Source of the DNA: Nonomuraea polychroma
GTDB taxonomy: Bacteria > Actinomycetota > Actinomycetes > Streptosporangiales > Streptosporangiaceae
Reading direction: 5' to 3'
NCBI RefSeq assembly: GCF_004011505.1
Contig: NZ_SAUN01000001.1
Coordinates: 5,297,501-5,361,500 of the forward strand
Length of the DNA stretch: 64,000 nucleotides
Below, one piece after another: positions 41,662 to 51,593 of this stretch; within the stretch, counting starts at the first letter, position 1, and every line of letters starts with the position of its first letter. A program made the translations under genes and the position numbers. The notes beneath the pieces are model-generated. The model had not been told where the DNA came from. It was given only the letters and a program-made list of their open reading frames with translations, and did not search any database.

Positions 41662-43259
41662 CCCCGCTCCTGGAGATCCGCGACCTGTCGGTCGCCTTCC
41701 GCACCCGCAAGCAGGACGTCACCGTCGTCAAGAACGTCTCCATGGAGGTCATGCCGGGCCAGACCGTCGCGGTGGTCGGCGAGTCCGGGTCCGGCAAGTC
41801 CACCACGGCCGCAGCGGTCAACCGGTTGCTGCCGGACAACGGCCGCATCACCGCCGGCCGGGTCGTGTTCGAGGGGCGCGACCTGGCGAGGGCCAGTGAG
41901 CGGGAGATGACCGCGATCCGCGGCGCCGGCATCGGCCTGGTCCCGCAGGACCCCATGTCCAACCTCAACCCGCTCATGCGCATCGGCGACCAGATCGCCG
42001 AGGCCCTCGAGGTGCACGGCGTCGCCGCCGGGAAGGCGGCGCGGGCCCGCGTGCTGGAACTCCTGGACATGGTCGGCATCCCCGACCCGGCCCGGCGGAT
42101 CGGGCAGTACCCGCACGAGTTCTCCGGCGGCATGCGGCAGCGGGCGCTCATCGCCATGGGGCTGGCCTGCCGGCCGCGGCTGCTCATCGCCGACGAGCCG
42201 ACCTCGGCGCTGGACGTGACCGTGCAGCGGCGCATCCTCGACCAGCTCGCGCAGCTCACCGCCGAGATGGGCACGGCCGTGTTCCTCATCACGCATGATC
42301 TGGCGCTGGCGGCCGAGCGGGCCGACGTCGTGGCCGTCATGTACCAGGGCGAGATCGTCGAGACGGGGCCGGCGGCGCGGATCCTGGCCGAGCCGGAGCA
42401 CGACTACACCAGGCGGCTGCTGCGGGCCGTGCCGAGCCTGTCGTCGGTGCGGGTGGCCCGGCCCGAGACGCCCGCGGAGGACCTGGTGGTGGTCGACGGC
42501 CTGCGCAAGGTGTTCCCGATCAGGGGCACGGGTGAGGAGCTGACCGCGGTGGACGCCGTCTCCTTCACCATCCCGCGGGGCCGTACCGTGTCGATCGTGG
42601 GCGAGTCGGGCTCCGGCAAGTCGACGACCGCGAACCTGCTGCTCGGCCTGGACGACGCCACCGCGGGCAGCATCCGCTTCGACGGCACGGACCTGGCCGG
42701 GCTCGGACGGCGCGAGCTGTTCGCGTTCCGCCGGCGGGTGCAGCCGGTGTTCCAGAACCCGTACGCCTCGCTCGACCCCCGCTACACCGTGGAGAAGTCG
42801 ATCACCGAGCCGCTGCGCGTGCACGGCGTCGGCACGGCGGCCGAACGCCGCAAGAGCGCCGCCGACCTGCTGGAGAAGGTGTCGTTGCCGGCCTCGCTGA
42901 GCGATCGGCTGCCGCACGAGCTCTCCGGCGGCCAGCGCCAGCGCGTGGCCATCGCGCGGGCGCTGGCGCTGTCGCCGGAGCTGGTGGTGCTCGACGAGGC
43001 CGTCTCGGCCCTCGATGTGATCGTCCAGGCGCAGATCCTGGAGCTGCTCGCCGAGCTGCAGCGGGAGCTCGGGCTGAGCTACCTGTTCATCAGCCACGAC
43101 CTGGCCGTGGTGCGGATGATCTCCGATGCGGTGCACGTGATGCGCGGCGGGCGGATCGTGGAGAGCGGCACGACCGACCAGATCTTCGACCGTCCGGCCG
43201 ACGACTACACCCGGGAGCTGCTGGCCGCGATCCCGGGCCGGCCAGAGGCGGACATGTGA
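41658..43259 (+). CDS. Fused DppD-DppF-type ABC ATPase
   Basis: 533 aa with two complete ATPase domains. Each has Walker A (GESGSGKSTT, near residues 37 and 315), a signature (FSGGMRQR and LSGGQRQR) and Walker B (LLIADEPTSALD and LVVLDEAVSALD). The first domain carries the DppD-type C-terminal extension around residues 230-275. Most oligopeptide transporters have these as two genes; fusion makes an obligate heterodimer. ATGA overlap with the serine hydrolase. Confidence 0.94.
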   Translation: MTPLLEIRDLSVAFRTRKQDVTVVKNVSMEVMPGQTVAVVGESGSGKSTTAAAVNRLLPDNGRITAGRVVFEGRDLARASEREMTAIRGAGIGLVPQDPMSNLNPLMRIGDQIAEALEVHGVAAGKAARARVLELLDMVGIPDPARRIGQYPHEFSGGMRQRALIAMGLACRPRLLIADEPTSALDVTVQRRILDQLAQLTAEMGTAVFLITHDLALAAERADVVAVMYQGEIVETGPAARILAEPEHDYTRRLLRAVPSLSSVRVARPETPAEDLVVVDGLRKVFPIRGTGEELTAVDAVSFTIPRGRTVSIVGESGSGKSTTANLLLGLDDATAGSIRFDGTDLAGLGRRELFAFRRRVQPVFQNPYASLDPRYTVEKSITEPLRVHGVGTAAERRKSAADLLEKVSLPASLSDRLPHELSGGQRQRVAIARALALSPELVVLDEAVSALDVIVQAQILELLAELQRELGLSYLFISHDLAVVRMISDAVHVMRGGRIVESGTTDQIFDRPADDYTRELLAAIPGRPEADM

Positions 43260-43429
43260 AGATCCTCCTGGTACAGCCCCCGCACTGGTCGCCCGACGGC
43301 CACGCCGACTTCGACACGATCGAACGGCTCGTCAGCGGCCGATCCGGCGATGTGATGCTGCTGCCCGAGCTGGCGGGCGCCCGTCTGGACGCCTTCCGCG
43401 CCGACCGCTCGGAGCGCGGCTTCCGGTAG
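43256..43429 (+). pseudogene. Truncated nitrilase-family gene, N-terminal 57 codons
   Basis: GTG at 43256 overlaps the ATPase stop (GTGA) and opens KILLVQPPHWSPDG, then DTIERLVSGRSGDVMLLPEL, which matches the first strand-helix-strand with the catalytic Glu of carbon-nitrogen hydrolases (consensus LPEL/F). The frame ends after 57 residues, whereas the family needs about 260; no Lys or Cys active-site segments follow before the convergent subtilase gene. The gene was probably the last member of the muropeptide operon and lost its 3' part. Confidence 0.6.
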
Positions 43430-43437
43430 GGCTCACC

Positions 43438-43453
43438 CGGGCGGCGGCGCCCG
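43438..43453. terminator. Short GC hairpin between convergent transcripts
   Basis: CGGGCG (43438-43443) pairs with CGCCCG (43448-43453) around GCGG, between the end of the rightward operon and the subtilase stop. Confidence 0.45.
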
Positions 43454-43461
43454 AGCGCGCC

Positions 43462-46400
43462 TCAGCGTACGGCGTAGGCGCGGATCACCTCCTGCGTCAG
43501 CGTGTTGCCCGCGACGTCGGTGGCGGTGAGCCGCAGCGAGACGAACCCTGAGGGTGACCGGTCGAGCGTCGTCTCGTAGCTCCGGTCGCCCTTGTCGCGC
43601 AGGCGGGCCGGCTTCCAGGTGGCGCCCTCGTCGTACGACGCCTCCAGCGCGACGCTCTTGATCGCGCTGGGCTCCGCGCCCTCCTGGTGGTGGAGCCGCA
43701 CGCCGAGCCGGCGGGAGGCGGCCCGGTTCGTCAGGTCCACCGGCGCGTCGAACGTGGCCAGCAGCAGCGGGATCACCGTGGTCTGCGCGGCCCGTTCCGA
43801 GGCGAACGTCCAGACGCTCTTGGTCCGGGTGGACATCCTGGCCCACTCGGCCTCGTTGGCCACCTCGAACTCGATCCGGTACGCGGATCGCCCGGCCGGC
43901 AGCGCCGCCGTGCCCGAGGGCAGGTGGTTCGTCTGCACCAGCAGCGTGTCGTCCCGGTAGAGCCGGAAGTCGGTCTTCAGGCCCCGTTCGTACGAGCTGG
44001 TGTACGCCTCACCGTAGTTGCCGCCCGCGTCCACGAAGCCCTGCATCGAGATCCGCAACCGGTCGCCTTCCCGGCGCAGCGGGTTGCGCGGGTTGACACC
44101 GGGCAGCAGCGGCTGCTTGAACACCGTGCGGCTCACCCGCTCCCCCGCCTGGAAAGGGCGGAAGTCGGGTGAGGACACCGCGATGCGCGGCGTGTCCGGG
44201 TGCGGCCACATGTTGTTGTAGGGCCGCTCCGGGCTGATCGCCGACGAGCTCCACCGCACCTCGGGGTCCGGGGTGACGTAGTCCACCCGGGTACGCGGCA
44301 CCTGGGCCATGGGGTGGTTGGTGGAGATCGACAGGGTGTCCCACGGCTCGAAGGCGAACCTGGCCTCGTTCACGGTCACGTCGTCGGCGAGCTGGCTGTG
44401 GTAGCCGGTCTCGATCCTGGCCAGCGAGCGGGCGCGGATCACGTACGCGAGCGAGTCGCGCACCCGGCCCTTCTCGCGCAGGACGAGGTCGTACACGTAC
44501 GGGCTGGCCACGACGCCCTTGGCCAGGACCGGCACCGGCATGCGGCGCAGCCGGTCGACCAGCGCCAGGCCCTCCTCGTGGGTGAGCCGGACGGTCGGGA
44601 CGGCGAGCTTGACCTTGTTGCCGCCGGTGGTGACGTCGGCGCCGGTCCGGTCGCTGTAGACCGCCACCATCGCGGCCCCGGCGGCCGCGGCCGCGTTGGC
44701 CTGGGCGGAGACCGGCACGCCGTCCGTGCGGCGGATGACGGCCAGCTTGCCGCGCAGGTCGCGGGTCTGGATCTGCTCGGCGCCGCCCCGCCCGGCGTCC
44801 ACCGCCATGAGCAGCCGGGTGCCGTCCAGGCGCGGATATTCGGTGGAGAAGTCGCTGAACTGGACCGGGTCCACGTATTGCGGGTCCAGTTCGAGCCCGG
44901 GGGCGGTGAGGGCGATCTCTGGGGCTTTCAGCCGCCAGCGGGTGGCGACGGCGAAGACGCCCTTGGTGACCTTCCTGGTGGGCTGGACGAACAACCGCTC
45001 CTCGATGTGCGCGCCGGGCGAGATGGTGGTGCCGCCGCGCAGCACGGCGCCTTGCTCGCCGGCGCGGTACCACATGAGCGCGGCGGCCGCGCCGGTGTTC
45101 CGCTTGGTCTTGTGGTCGGGGGTGTCGATCTCGACCTCGACGGCCTTGCGGGCGTCCAGCACGATCTCGGTGTCCTCGGTGATCTCCATTTCCGGGTCGC
45201 CGAGGAGGCTCTCGTTGAGCGGCTTGCCGGGTGCGGTGCTGTCCTGGCCGGCCGGCATGGTGAAGACGTGGCCGAGCACGGAGTAGGTGCCGGGCTTGAC
45301 CAGCAGGCAGGTGCCGGTGCCGTACTTCTGGTCGGTGCACGGTAGCGCCGGGTTGCCGGGCAGCACGCGGCCGACCAGGGTGCCCTCGTCGAGGTTGAGC
45401 ACGGTGAAGCCGCCGCGTGCGGTGCGGCCGTCCCTGGCGATGCCGCGTACCCGCAGCTCGACGCGCCGGTCCTCGACGACGCCCGTCAGCAGGGTGCGCA
45501 CAGGCTGCCCGCCCGCGACGGCGGCCGTCAGCTCCTGGCGCAGGGGGCCCGGCTCGCCGGCCGCGAAGGTGACCGTGGCCTCGGCCGTCGCCGACGGCGG
45601 CACGGTGAGCTTCGAGGGCTCGACCGTGAACGCCGGGCCGCTGGTCAGGGCCAGCTCGGCAGGCTCCTGGCCGAGGTTGCGGTAAGTCACCGTGATGCTC
45701 TTCCGCTCGCCCGTCGTGAGGCGGCCGAAGTGGGCCGAGCCGAGCGAGGCCACGACCGAGCCCTTGAGCGCGGCGGCCACGTCGATGCGGCCCGAGCCCT
45801 GCGCGTCCACCGGAATGTCGTTGCCGGGCGTGGCAGAGGCCATGAGCAGGGATTTCAGCTCGCCGCCCGTGATCCCTGGGCGGGCCTGGCGCAGCAGCGC
45901 GGCCGCGCCCGCGGCGTGCGGGGCCGCCATCGAGGTGCCCGACATCGCGACGTGGCCGCCACCGGGCCTGGCCGCGGTGATCTCCACGCCGGGCGCGGTG
46001 ACGTCCGGCTTGACGGCCTGGTCGGCGGCGACCGGGCCGCGGCTGGAGAAGCCGGCCAGCCGGTCATCCCGGTCCACCGCGCCGACCGTCAGCGCCTCGG
46101 GGGCGTCGCCCGGGGTGCCCACACACCGGTCGCAACCGTCGTTGCCGGCCGCCACGACGAACAGGGTGCCGTGCTGCTTCGTCAGCTGCGCGAGCGCGTC
46201 GGTGAGCGGGCCGCCCGGCTCGCGGGCGCCGAGGCTCATGTTGACGACCTGGGCACGCTGCTCGCCGGCCGCCCACTCCATGCCGTCGATGATCCAGGAC
46301 GACAGGCCGTGGCCGGTGGCGTCCAGCACGCGGCCGCTGACCAGCCGGGCGCCGGGCGCGACGCCCTTCGCGCCGGCGACCGTGGCGGCGACGTGGGTGC

Positions 46401-47184
46401 CGTGGCCGTGGGGGTCGCCCGTGACGGCTCCGCCGGCGAAGTCGCGCCGGTCGGCGACCCGGCCCGCGAGGTCGGGGTGTTCGGCGTCCACGCCGGTGTC
46501 CAGCACGGCCACGGTGGTGCCCGCGCCGTCGTACCCGGCGGCCCACGCCACGGGGGCGCCGATCTGCGGAACGCTCTGCTCCAGCACCGGCTCGACCTTG
46601 CGGTCCAGCCAGATCTTCGACACGCCGCCCAGCGGTCCCGCGGCCCGCGCCCGCGGCGAGGTGAGCTGGGCGCCCAGCTTGGAGGCGTCCGCCGCGGCCA
46701 CCGTCACGGCGGCTCCGCCGATGCTCTCCAGCGTCCGGACGTGCTTCACGGCCGGGATCGCGGCCTTGGTCGCGTTCCCCGCGTAGTCCAGGATCAGCGG
46801 GATGTCGGCGCCGTAGTCCTGCCCGGCCAGCTCTGTCACGTTGAACAACGCGCTGTCGAGCCGCTCCGGCACCAGGGCGGCGACGTCGTCGGGGATGACG
46901 CTCACCGCGCCGTCCGCCTCCAGCACCTGGAACGACGGCACCGAGCCGTCGGCGCGCGGCGCCGGGGTGACCGTCACCGTGCTGCGCTCACCGTCCACGG
47001 CGCGCACCCGCACCCGATCACCGGTGATCAGCGTGATCTCATCGCCCGTGGCCGTGAAGGTGACAGGCGGAGCCGCCGACGCGTGCGCGCCTGGAGCCGA
47101 GAGCGACCCAGCGCACATGACGAGGACCCACGCCACCGCGGCCTTCCGCCGCCATCGCCCCGCTCGCTGCAACCCACGCGGCAT
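43462..47184 (-). CDS. Secreted subtilisin-like serine peptidase (S8), large
   Basis: 1240 aa. Signal peptide at the N terminus (AVAWVLVMCAGSLSAPGAHA), propeptide to about residue 190, catalytic domain about 215-475 with Asp229 (TVAVLDTGVDAEHPDL), His261 (DPHGHGTHVAATVAG), Asn348 (VVAAGNDGCDRC) and Ser418 (HVAMSGTSMAAPHAAGAAAL). Beyond it are an abnormal-spindle/Ig-like strand region and a very long C-terminal part including a possible PA-like domain near residues 790-880 (VPVSAQANAAAAAGAAMVAV). This architecture is common in large actinobacterial extracellular S8 proteases. It stands alone, divergent from the GH38 gene 228 bp away. Confidence 0.92.
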   Translation of the reverse strand: MPRGLQRAGRWRRKAAVAWVLVMCAGSLSAPGAHASAAPPVTFTATGDEITLITGDRVRVRAVDGERSTVTVTPAPRADGSVPSFQVLEADGAVSVIPDDVAALVPERLDSALFNVTELAGQDYGADIPLILDYAGNATKAAIPAVKHVRTLESIGGAAVTVAAADASKLGAQLTSPRARAAGPLGGVSKIWLDRKVEPVLEQSVPQIGAPVAWAAGYDGAGTTVAVLDTGVDAEHPDLAGRVADRRDFAGGAVTGDPHGHGTHVAATVAGAKGVAPGARLVSGRVLDATGHGLSSWIIDGMEWAAGEQRAQVVNMSLGAREPGGPLTDALAQLTKQHGTLFVVAAGNDGCDRCVGTPGDAPEALTVGAVDRDDRLAGFSSRGPVAADQAVKPDVTAPGVEITAARPGGGHVAMSGTSMAAPHAAGAAALLRQARPGITGGELKSLLMASATPGNDIPVDAQGSGRIDVAAALKGSVVASLGSAHFGRLTTGERKSITVTYRNLGQEPAELALTSGPAFTVEPSKLTVPPSATAEATVTFAAGEPGPLRQELTAAVAGGQPVRTLLTGVVEDRRVELRVRGIARDGRTARGGFTVLNLDEGTLVGRVLPGNPALPCTDQKYGTGTCLLVKPGTYSVLGHVFTMPAGQDSTAPGKPLNESLLGDPEMEITEDTEIVLDARKAVEVEIDTPDHKTKRNTGAAAALMWYRAGEQGAVLRGGTTISPGAHIEERLFVQPTRKVTKGVFAVATRWRLKAPEIALTAPGLELDPQYVDPVQFSDFSTEYPRLDGTRLLMAVDAGRGGAEQIQTRDLRGKLAVIRRTDGVPVSAQANAAAAAGAAMVAVYSDRTGADVTTGGNKVKLAVPTVRLTHEEGLALVDRLRRMPVPVLAKGVVASPYVYDLVLREKGRVRDSLAYVIRARSLARIETGYHSQLADDVTVNEARFAFEPWDTLSISTNHPMAQVPRTRVDYVTPDPEVRWSSSAISPERPYNNMWPHPDTPRIAVSSPDFRPFQAGERVSRTVFKQPLLPGVNPRNPLRREGDRLRISMQGFVDAGGNYGEAYTSSYERGLKTDFRLYRDDTLLVQTNHLPSGTAALPAGRSAYRIEFEVANEAEWARMSTRTKSVWTFASERAAQTTVIPLLLATFDAPVDLTNRAASRRLGVRLHHQEGAEPSAIKSVALEASYDEGATWKPARLRDKGDRSYETTLDRSPSGFVSLRLTATDVAGNTLTQEVIRAYAVR

Positions 47185-47412
47185 GGAGGACCTCCAGAGA
47201 TTCGGTAAGCACGACTACCGAATTCCTAGTCATCCTGATCAGCCGTTGTCCATGAGGCTGGTGTGGCTAGATCCCGACTTGTCGTAAACTCGCCAGCAAA
47301 CCCGGACAGGGCCGAAGCAACCAGGGCGCTGACCAGGCAGGGCGTTGCCCGAGCCGACGGGGTTGTTTACCGTGCTAAAGGCTGCTTTGTCACCTTTCTT
47401 GGGGGTCCCCTG

Positions 47413-50400
47413 ATGCATGACGACCGCACCCTGGTCGAGGCCCGACTGAAGCGCGTGCTGGACGAACGCATCCGTCCGGCCGTGTACCCCGAGTCCGTGC
47501 CGCTGGAGGTGTCGGTCTGGCACGCGCCCGGCGAGCCGGTGCCGGTCGCGGAGGGGCTGGCGGCCACGCCGGAGCCGATCGCGGCCGGCACGGCGTGGGG
47601 CGCGCCCTGGGGCACGAGCTGGTTCACGGTCGCCGGCACGGTGCCGCACGAGTGGGCGGGCCGTACCGTGGAGGCCCTGCTCGACCTGGGCTTCGACGAG
47701 ACCATGCCGGGCTTCCAGTGCGAGGGCCTCGTCTACCGCCCCGACGGCTCCCCGGTGAAGGGCCTCAATCCCCGCAACCACTGGGTACGCGTCGGATCCC
47801 CGGTCGAAGGCGGCGAGCAGGTGCGCCTGCACATCGAGGCCGCCTCCAATCCGGTCATCCTCTGCCACCCCCGCTTCCAGCCGACCCACCTGGGCGACAA
47901 GGAGACCGCCGGCAGCGACCCCCTGTACACGCTGGCCCGCATGGACCTGGCCGTCTTCGACGAGACGGTGTGGCAGCTCGTGCTGGACCTGGAGGTCGCC
48001 GGCGAGCTGATGGCGGAGCTGCCGGTCGAGTCCGCCCGCCGCTGGGAGCTGCTGCGGGCCGTGGAGCGCGCACTCGACGCGGTCGACCTGCAGGACGTCA
48101 ACGGCACGGCGCAGGCCGCCCGCGACCGGCTGGCCAAGGTGCTGTCGGCGCCGGCCGTGCCGTCGGCGCACCGGATCAGCGCGGTCGGGCACGCGCACAT
48201 CGACTCGGCCTGGTTGTGGCCGCTGCGCGAGACCGTGCGCAAGGTGGCCCGCACGGCCGCGAACATGACCGCCCTGCTGGAGGACGACCCCGACTTCGTG
48301 TTCGCGATGTCGCAGGCGCAGCAGTGGGCGTGGATCAAGGAGCACCGGCCCGAGGTGTGGGCGAAGGTGACCAAGGCGGTGGCCACCGGCAGGTTCGTCC
48401 CGTCCGGCGGCATGTGGGTGGAGTCCGACACGAACATGCCCGGCTCGGAGGCGATGGCCAGGCAGTTCGTGCACGGCAAACGTTTCTTCATCGACGAGTT
48501 CGGCGTCGACAACGAGGAGGTGTGGCTGCCGGACACGTTCGGCTTCGCCGCCGGGCTGCCGCAGATCATCAAGGCGGCGGGGTCGAAGCGGCTGCTCACA
48601 CAGAAGATCTCGTGGAGCCAGACGAACACGTTCCCGCACCACACGTTCCTGTGGGAGGGCATCGACGGGACGCGGATCTTCACGCACTTCCCGCCGGTGG
48701 ACACCTACAACTGCTCGATGCAGGGCCGCGAGCTCGCGCACGCGGCCCGCAACTTCAAGGACAAGGGCGTGGCGCGGCACTCGCTCGCGCCGACCGGCTG
48801 GGGTGACGGAGGCGGCGGCACGACCCGCGAGATGGTCGCCAAGGCCGCCCGGGTGCGCGATCTGGAGGGCTCGCCCACGGTCACGTGGGAGACGCCTGCC
48901 GATTTCTTCGCCAAGGCGGAGGCCGAGTACGCCCATCCGCCGGTCTGGGTCGGCGAGCTCTACCTGGAGCTGCACCGCGCCACGCTCACCAGTCAGGCCA
49001 AGACCAAGCAGGGCAACCGGCGCAGCGAGATGCTGCTGCGGGAGGCCGAACTGTGGGCGACGACGGCGGCCGTGCGGGCGGGGGCGCCGTACCCGTACGC
49101 GCAGCTCGACCGGATCTGGAAGACGGTGCTGCTGCACCAGTTCCACGACATCCTGCCCGGCTCGTCGATCGCGTGGGTGCACCGGGAGGCGAGGAGGACG
49201 TACGAGGAGGTGGCCCGGGAGCTGAACGCCCTCATCGACTCCGCGCAGCGCATTCTGGCCGGGAGCCCGGGCGACGGCACGCTGCTGTTCAACGCCGCCC
49301 CGCACGCCCGCCACGGGGTCCCGGCCGGCGGCGCCGGGCGCCCGAGTCCCACGTACGCCTCCCGTGCCCGGGTCCGCGACGGGGGCGGCTACGTCCTGGA
49401 GAACGACCTGCTCAGGGTGGAGATCGACGGCCGGGGCCTGGTCGTGTCGGCCTACGACCGCTCCGCCGGCCGGGAGACGGTCGCGCCCGGCCGGGCGGCC
49501 AACCTGCTGCAGCTGCACCCCGACTTCCCCAACAAGTGGGACGCGTGGGACGTGGACGAGTTCTACCGCAACACGGTCACCGACCTGGTGGACTGCGACG
49601 AGGTGAGCCTGGACGGCGAGACGGTCCGCGTCCGGCGCTCCTTCGGCAGATCCCGCGTGACGCAGCTGCTCACGCTGGCCGGCGGGCGGCTCGACATCGT
49701 CACGGAGGTCGACTGGCACGAGACGGAGAAGTTCCTGAAGCTGGCGTTCCCGCTGGACGTGCACGCCGACCGTTACGCCTCCGAGAGCCAGTACGGCCAC
49801 ACGTTCCGCCCTACCCACACCAACACGAGCTGGGAGGCCGCCAAGTTCGAGGCGTGCAACCACCGCTTCGTGCACGTGGAGGAGCCCGGCTGGGGAGTCG
49901 CGCTGGTCAACGACTCCACCTACGGCCACGACGTCACCCGTACGGTCGAAGAGCACGGCACGGCGACGACCGTCCGCGTGTCCCTGCTGCGGGCTCCGCG
50001 TTTCCCCGACCCGGAGACCGACCAGGGCGTGCACACGTTCCGGCACGCGCTGGTGCCCGGCGCGGCGATCGGCGACGCGGTCCGCGAGGGATGGTTCGTC
50101 AACCTGCCCGAACGCCTGGTGCCGGGCGGCGCGGAGGTGGAGCCGCTGGTCACGGTGGACGACGACGCGGTCGTGGTGACGGCGGTCAAGCTGGCCGACG
50201 ACGAGAGCGGCGACGTGGTCGTCCGGTTCCACGAGTCCCGGGGCGGCCGCGCCCGCGCCACGCTGACGGCGGCCTTCCCGTTCGCCGACGTGGTGGCCAC
50301 CGACCTGCTCGAACGCCCGCTGCCGGGAGAGCCGCGCCGTGACGGGAACGCGGTGTCCCTGACGCTGCGCCCGTTCGAGCTGGTCACCCTGCGTTTCAGC

Positions 50401-50415
50401 CGCTCAGCAGGGTAG
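47413..50415 (+). CDS. GH38 alpha-mannosidase
   Basis: 1000 aa, cytoplasmic. The zinc and substrate site is GHAHIDSAWLWPLRETVRKV (His260, His262, Asp264), the nucleophile is Asp374 in EVWLPDTFGFAAGLPQI, and HQFHDILPGSSIAWV gives the third zinc region. The N-terminal GTSWFTVAGTVPHEWAGRTV and C-terminal beta domains are typical of the Ams1/Man2C class, which hydrolyses alpha-mannosides from the non-reducing end. ATG at 47413 is preferred; an earlier in-frame start would add 50 residues that have no family counterpart. The 228 bp upstream hold no gene. Its 3' end overlaps the convergent ROK gene by 20 nt. Confidence 0.93.
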   Translation: MHDDRTLVEARLKRVLDERIRPAVYPESVPLEVSVWHAPGEPVPVAEGLAATPEPIAAGTAWGAPWGTSWFTVAGTVPHEWAGRTVEALLDLGFDETMPGFQCEGLVYRPDGSPVKGLNPRNHWVRVGSPVEGGEQVRLHIEAASNPVILCHPRFQPTHLGDKETAGSDPLYTLARMDLAVFDETVWQLVLDLEVAGELMAELPVESARRWELLRAVERALDAVDLQDVNGTAQAARDRLAKVLSAPAVPSAHRISAVGHAHIDSAWLWPLRETVRKVARTAANMTALLEDDPDFVFAMSQAQQWAWIKEHRPEVWAKVTKAVATGRFVPSGGMWVESDTNMPGSEAMARQFVHGKRFFIDEFGVDNEEVWLPDTFGFAAGLPQIIKAAGSKRLLTQKISWSQTNTFPHHTFLWEGIDGTRIFTHFPPVDTYNCSMQGRELAHAARNFKDKGVARHSLAPTGWGDGGGGTTREMVAKAARVRDLEGSPTVTWETPADFFAKAEAEYAHPPVWVGELYLELHRATLTSQAKTKQGNRRSEMLLREAELWATTAAVRAGAPYPYAQLDRIWKTVLLHQFHDILPGSSIAWVHREARRTYEEVARELNALIDSAQRILAGSPGDGTLLFNAAPHARHGVPAGGAGRPSPTYASRARVRDGGGYVLENDLLRVEIDGRGLVVSAYDRSAGRETVAPGRAANLLQLHPDFPNKWDAWDVDEFYRNTVTDLVDCDEVSLDGETVRVRRSFGRSRVTQLLTLAGGRLDIVTEVDWHETEKFLKLAFPLDVHADRYASESQYGHTFRPTHTNTSWEAAKFEACNHRFVHVEEPGWGVALVNDSTYGHDVTRTVEEHGTATTVRVSLLRAPRFPDPETDQGVHTFRHALVPGAAIGDAVREGWFVNLPERLVPGGAEVEPLVTVDDDAVVVTAVKLADDESGDVVVRFHESRGGRARATLTAAFPFADVVATDLLERPLPGEPRRDGNAVSLTLRPFELVTLRFSRSAG

Positions 50416-51571
50416 TCCCGAGCCGCGGCGCGTACGTCGCGTGGAAGACCAGGGAGGCCGCGCCGATCGCGGCGGCGTCGGCCGCGATCGGCGAGGTCTC
50501 CACGCGCACCGCGTGCAGCCGCCGGGCCAATGCCCGGCTCGCCACGGCCCGCGCGATCACCTCGCGGTAGATCTCGCCCACCTCCCTGAGCGCGGGCCCG
50601 CCGAGCACGAGCAGGTCGATGTCCAGCATGTTCACCACGCTCACGGCGGCGTCGGCGAGCCGGCGCGCCACGTGCTCGATCACCTGCCGCGCCGCGGGGT
50701 TCCCTCGGGCGGCCGCCGCGCAGATGACGTCATGGGAGATATTTCCGCCCATGGCCGCCTCGATGGCGCTCGGGCAGCACACCGCCTCCACGCAGCCCCG
50801 ATTGCCGCAATAGCACGCGGGCCCGTCCGGCTCGACCGTGATGTGCCCGAACTCGGCGGCGTTCATCGACCGCCCCCGATACACCTGGTTGTCCAGGAAG
50901 ATCCCGCCGCCGATGCCGGTCCCCAGATACAGGTAGGCGAAGCTGGGCGTGGTCCGCGCGATCCCGGCCCACCGCTCCCCGATCGCCGCCGCGGTCGCGT
51001 CGTTGTCCACGGTCACCGGGAACCGCGTGTGCTCGCACAGCAGTTGCTTGATCGGCGCCTGCTCCCATCCCGGCAGCCGCGGCGGCGACACCATCACGCC
51101 GTCCGCGTCCAGCGGGCCGGGGCAGGCCAGCCCCACGCCCAGCACCTTCCCGTCCGGCACCCCCGCCTCGCGCAGGATCCGCCGCGCCGCCCTGGCCATC
51201 TGCCGGATGACCGCCTCCGGCTTGAGCCCCGGCCGCACGGCCAGGTGCGAGCGGGCCACCGGCCGCCCCGCCAGGTCGGCGAGCACGCACGAGATCTCCT
51301 TCGGATCGAAGTGCACGCCGACCGCGTACCCGGCGCCCGGATCGACGCGCAGGATCGTCCTCGGCTTGCCACCGCTGGACGGCGCCGAGCCGTCCTCGAC
51401 GACCAGGCCCTCCTCCAGCAACCTGCGCACGATCACGGAGACGGTCTGCGCGGTGAGCCGGGTGCGGGCGGCGATCTGCACCCGGCTGATGCCGTCGGAC
51501 GCCTGGATCGCCTCGAGCACCACGGCGCGGTTGTAGCTGCCGATCTTGGGCAGGTTCGTGCCCAGCTGCAT
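50396..51571 (-). CDS. ROK-family transcriptional repressor
   Basis: 391 aa. N-terminal winged helix (RVQIAARTRLTAQTVSVIVR) and a ROK sugar-binding domain: VGLACPGPLDADGVMVSP, TVDNDATAAAIGERWAG, AYLYLGTGIGGGIFLD, and the zinc motif GPACYCGNRGCVEAV. With the divergent sugar ABC operon and the GH38 gene it probably controls alpha-mannoside uptake; the operator in 51602-51620 is the likely target. Confidence 0.93.
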   Translation of the reverse strand: MQLGTNLPKIGSYNRAVVLEAIQASDGISRVQIAARTRLTAQTVSVIVRRLLEEGLVVEDGSAPSSGGKPRTILRVDPGAGYAVGVHFDPKEISCVLADLAGRPVARSHLAVRPGLKPEAVIRQMARAARRILREAGVPDGKVLGVGLACPGPLDADGVMVSPPRLPGWEQAPIKQLLCEHTRFPVTVDNDATAAAIGERWAGIARTTPSFAYLYLGTGIGGGIFLDNQVYRGRSMNAAEFGHITVEPDGPACYCGNRGCVEAVCCPSAIEAAMGGNISHDVICAAAARGNPAARQVIEHVARRLADAAVSVVNMLDIDLLVLGGPALREVGEIYREVIARAVASRALARRLHAVRVETSPIAADAAAIGAASLVFHATYAPRLGTTLLSG

Positions 51572-51593
51572 GTCAACATGTCAGCACAAACTC

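Noticed and set aside
47263..47412. Fifty-codon N-terminal extension of the GH38 enzyme
   Set aside because: No similarity to GH38 N termini and the ATG at 47413 begins the family-like sequence; the upstream part is better read as promoter DNA.
47239..50232. Leftward 997-codon frame opposite the GH38 gene
   Set aside because: Shadow of the GH38 gene, His/Arg/Gly-biased, with no recognisable domain.
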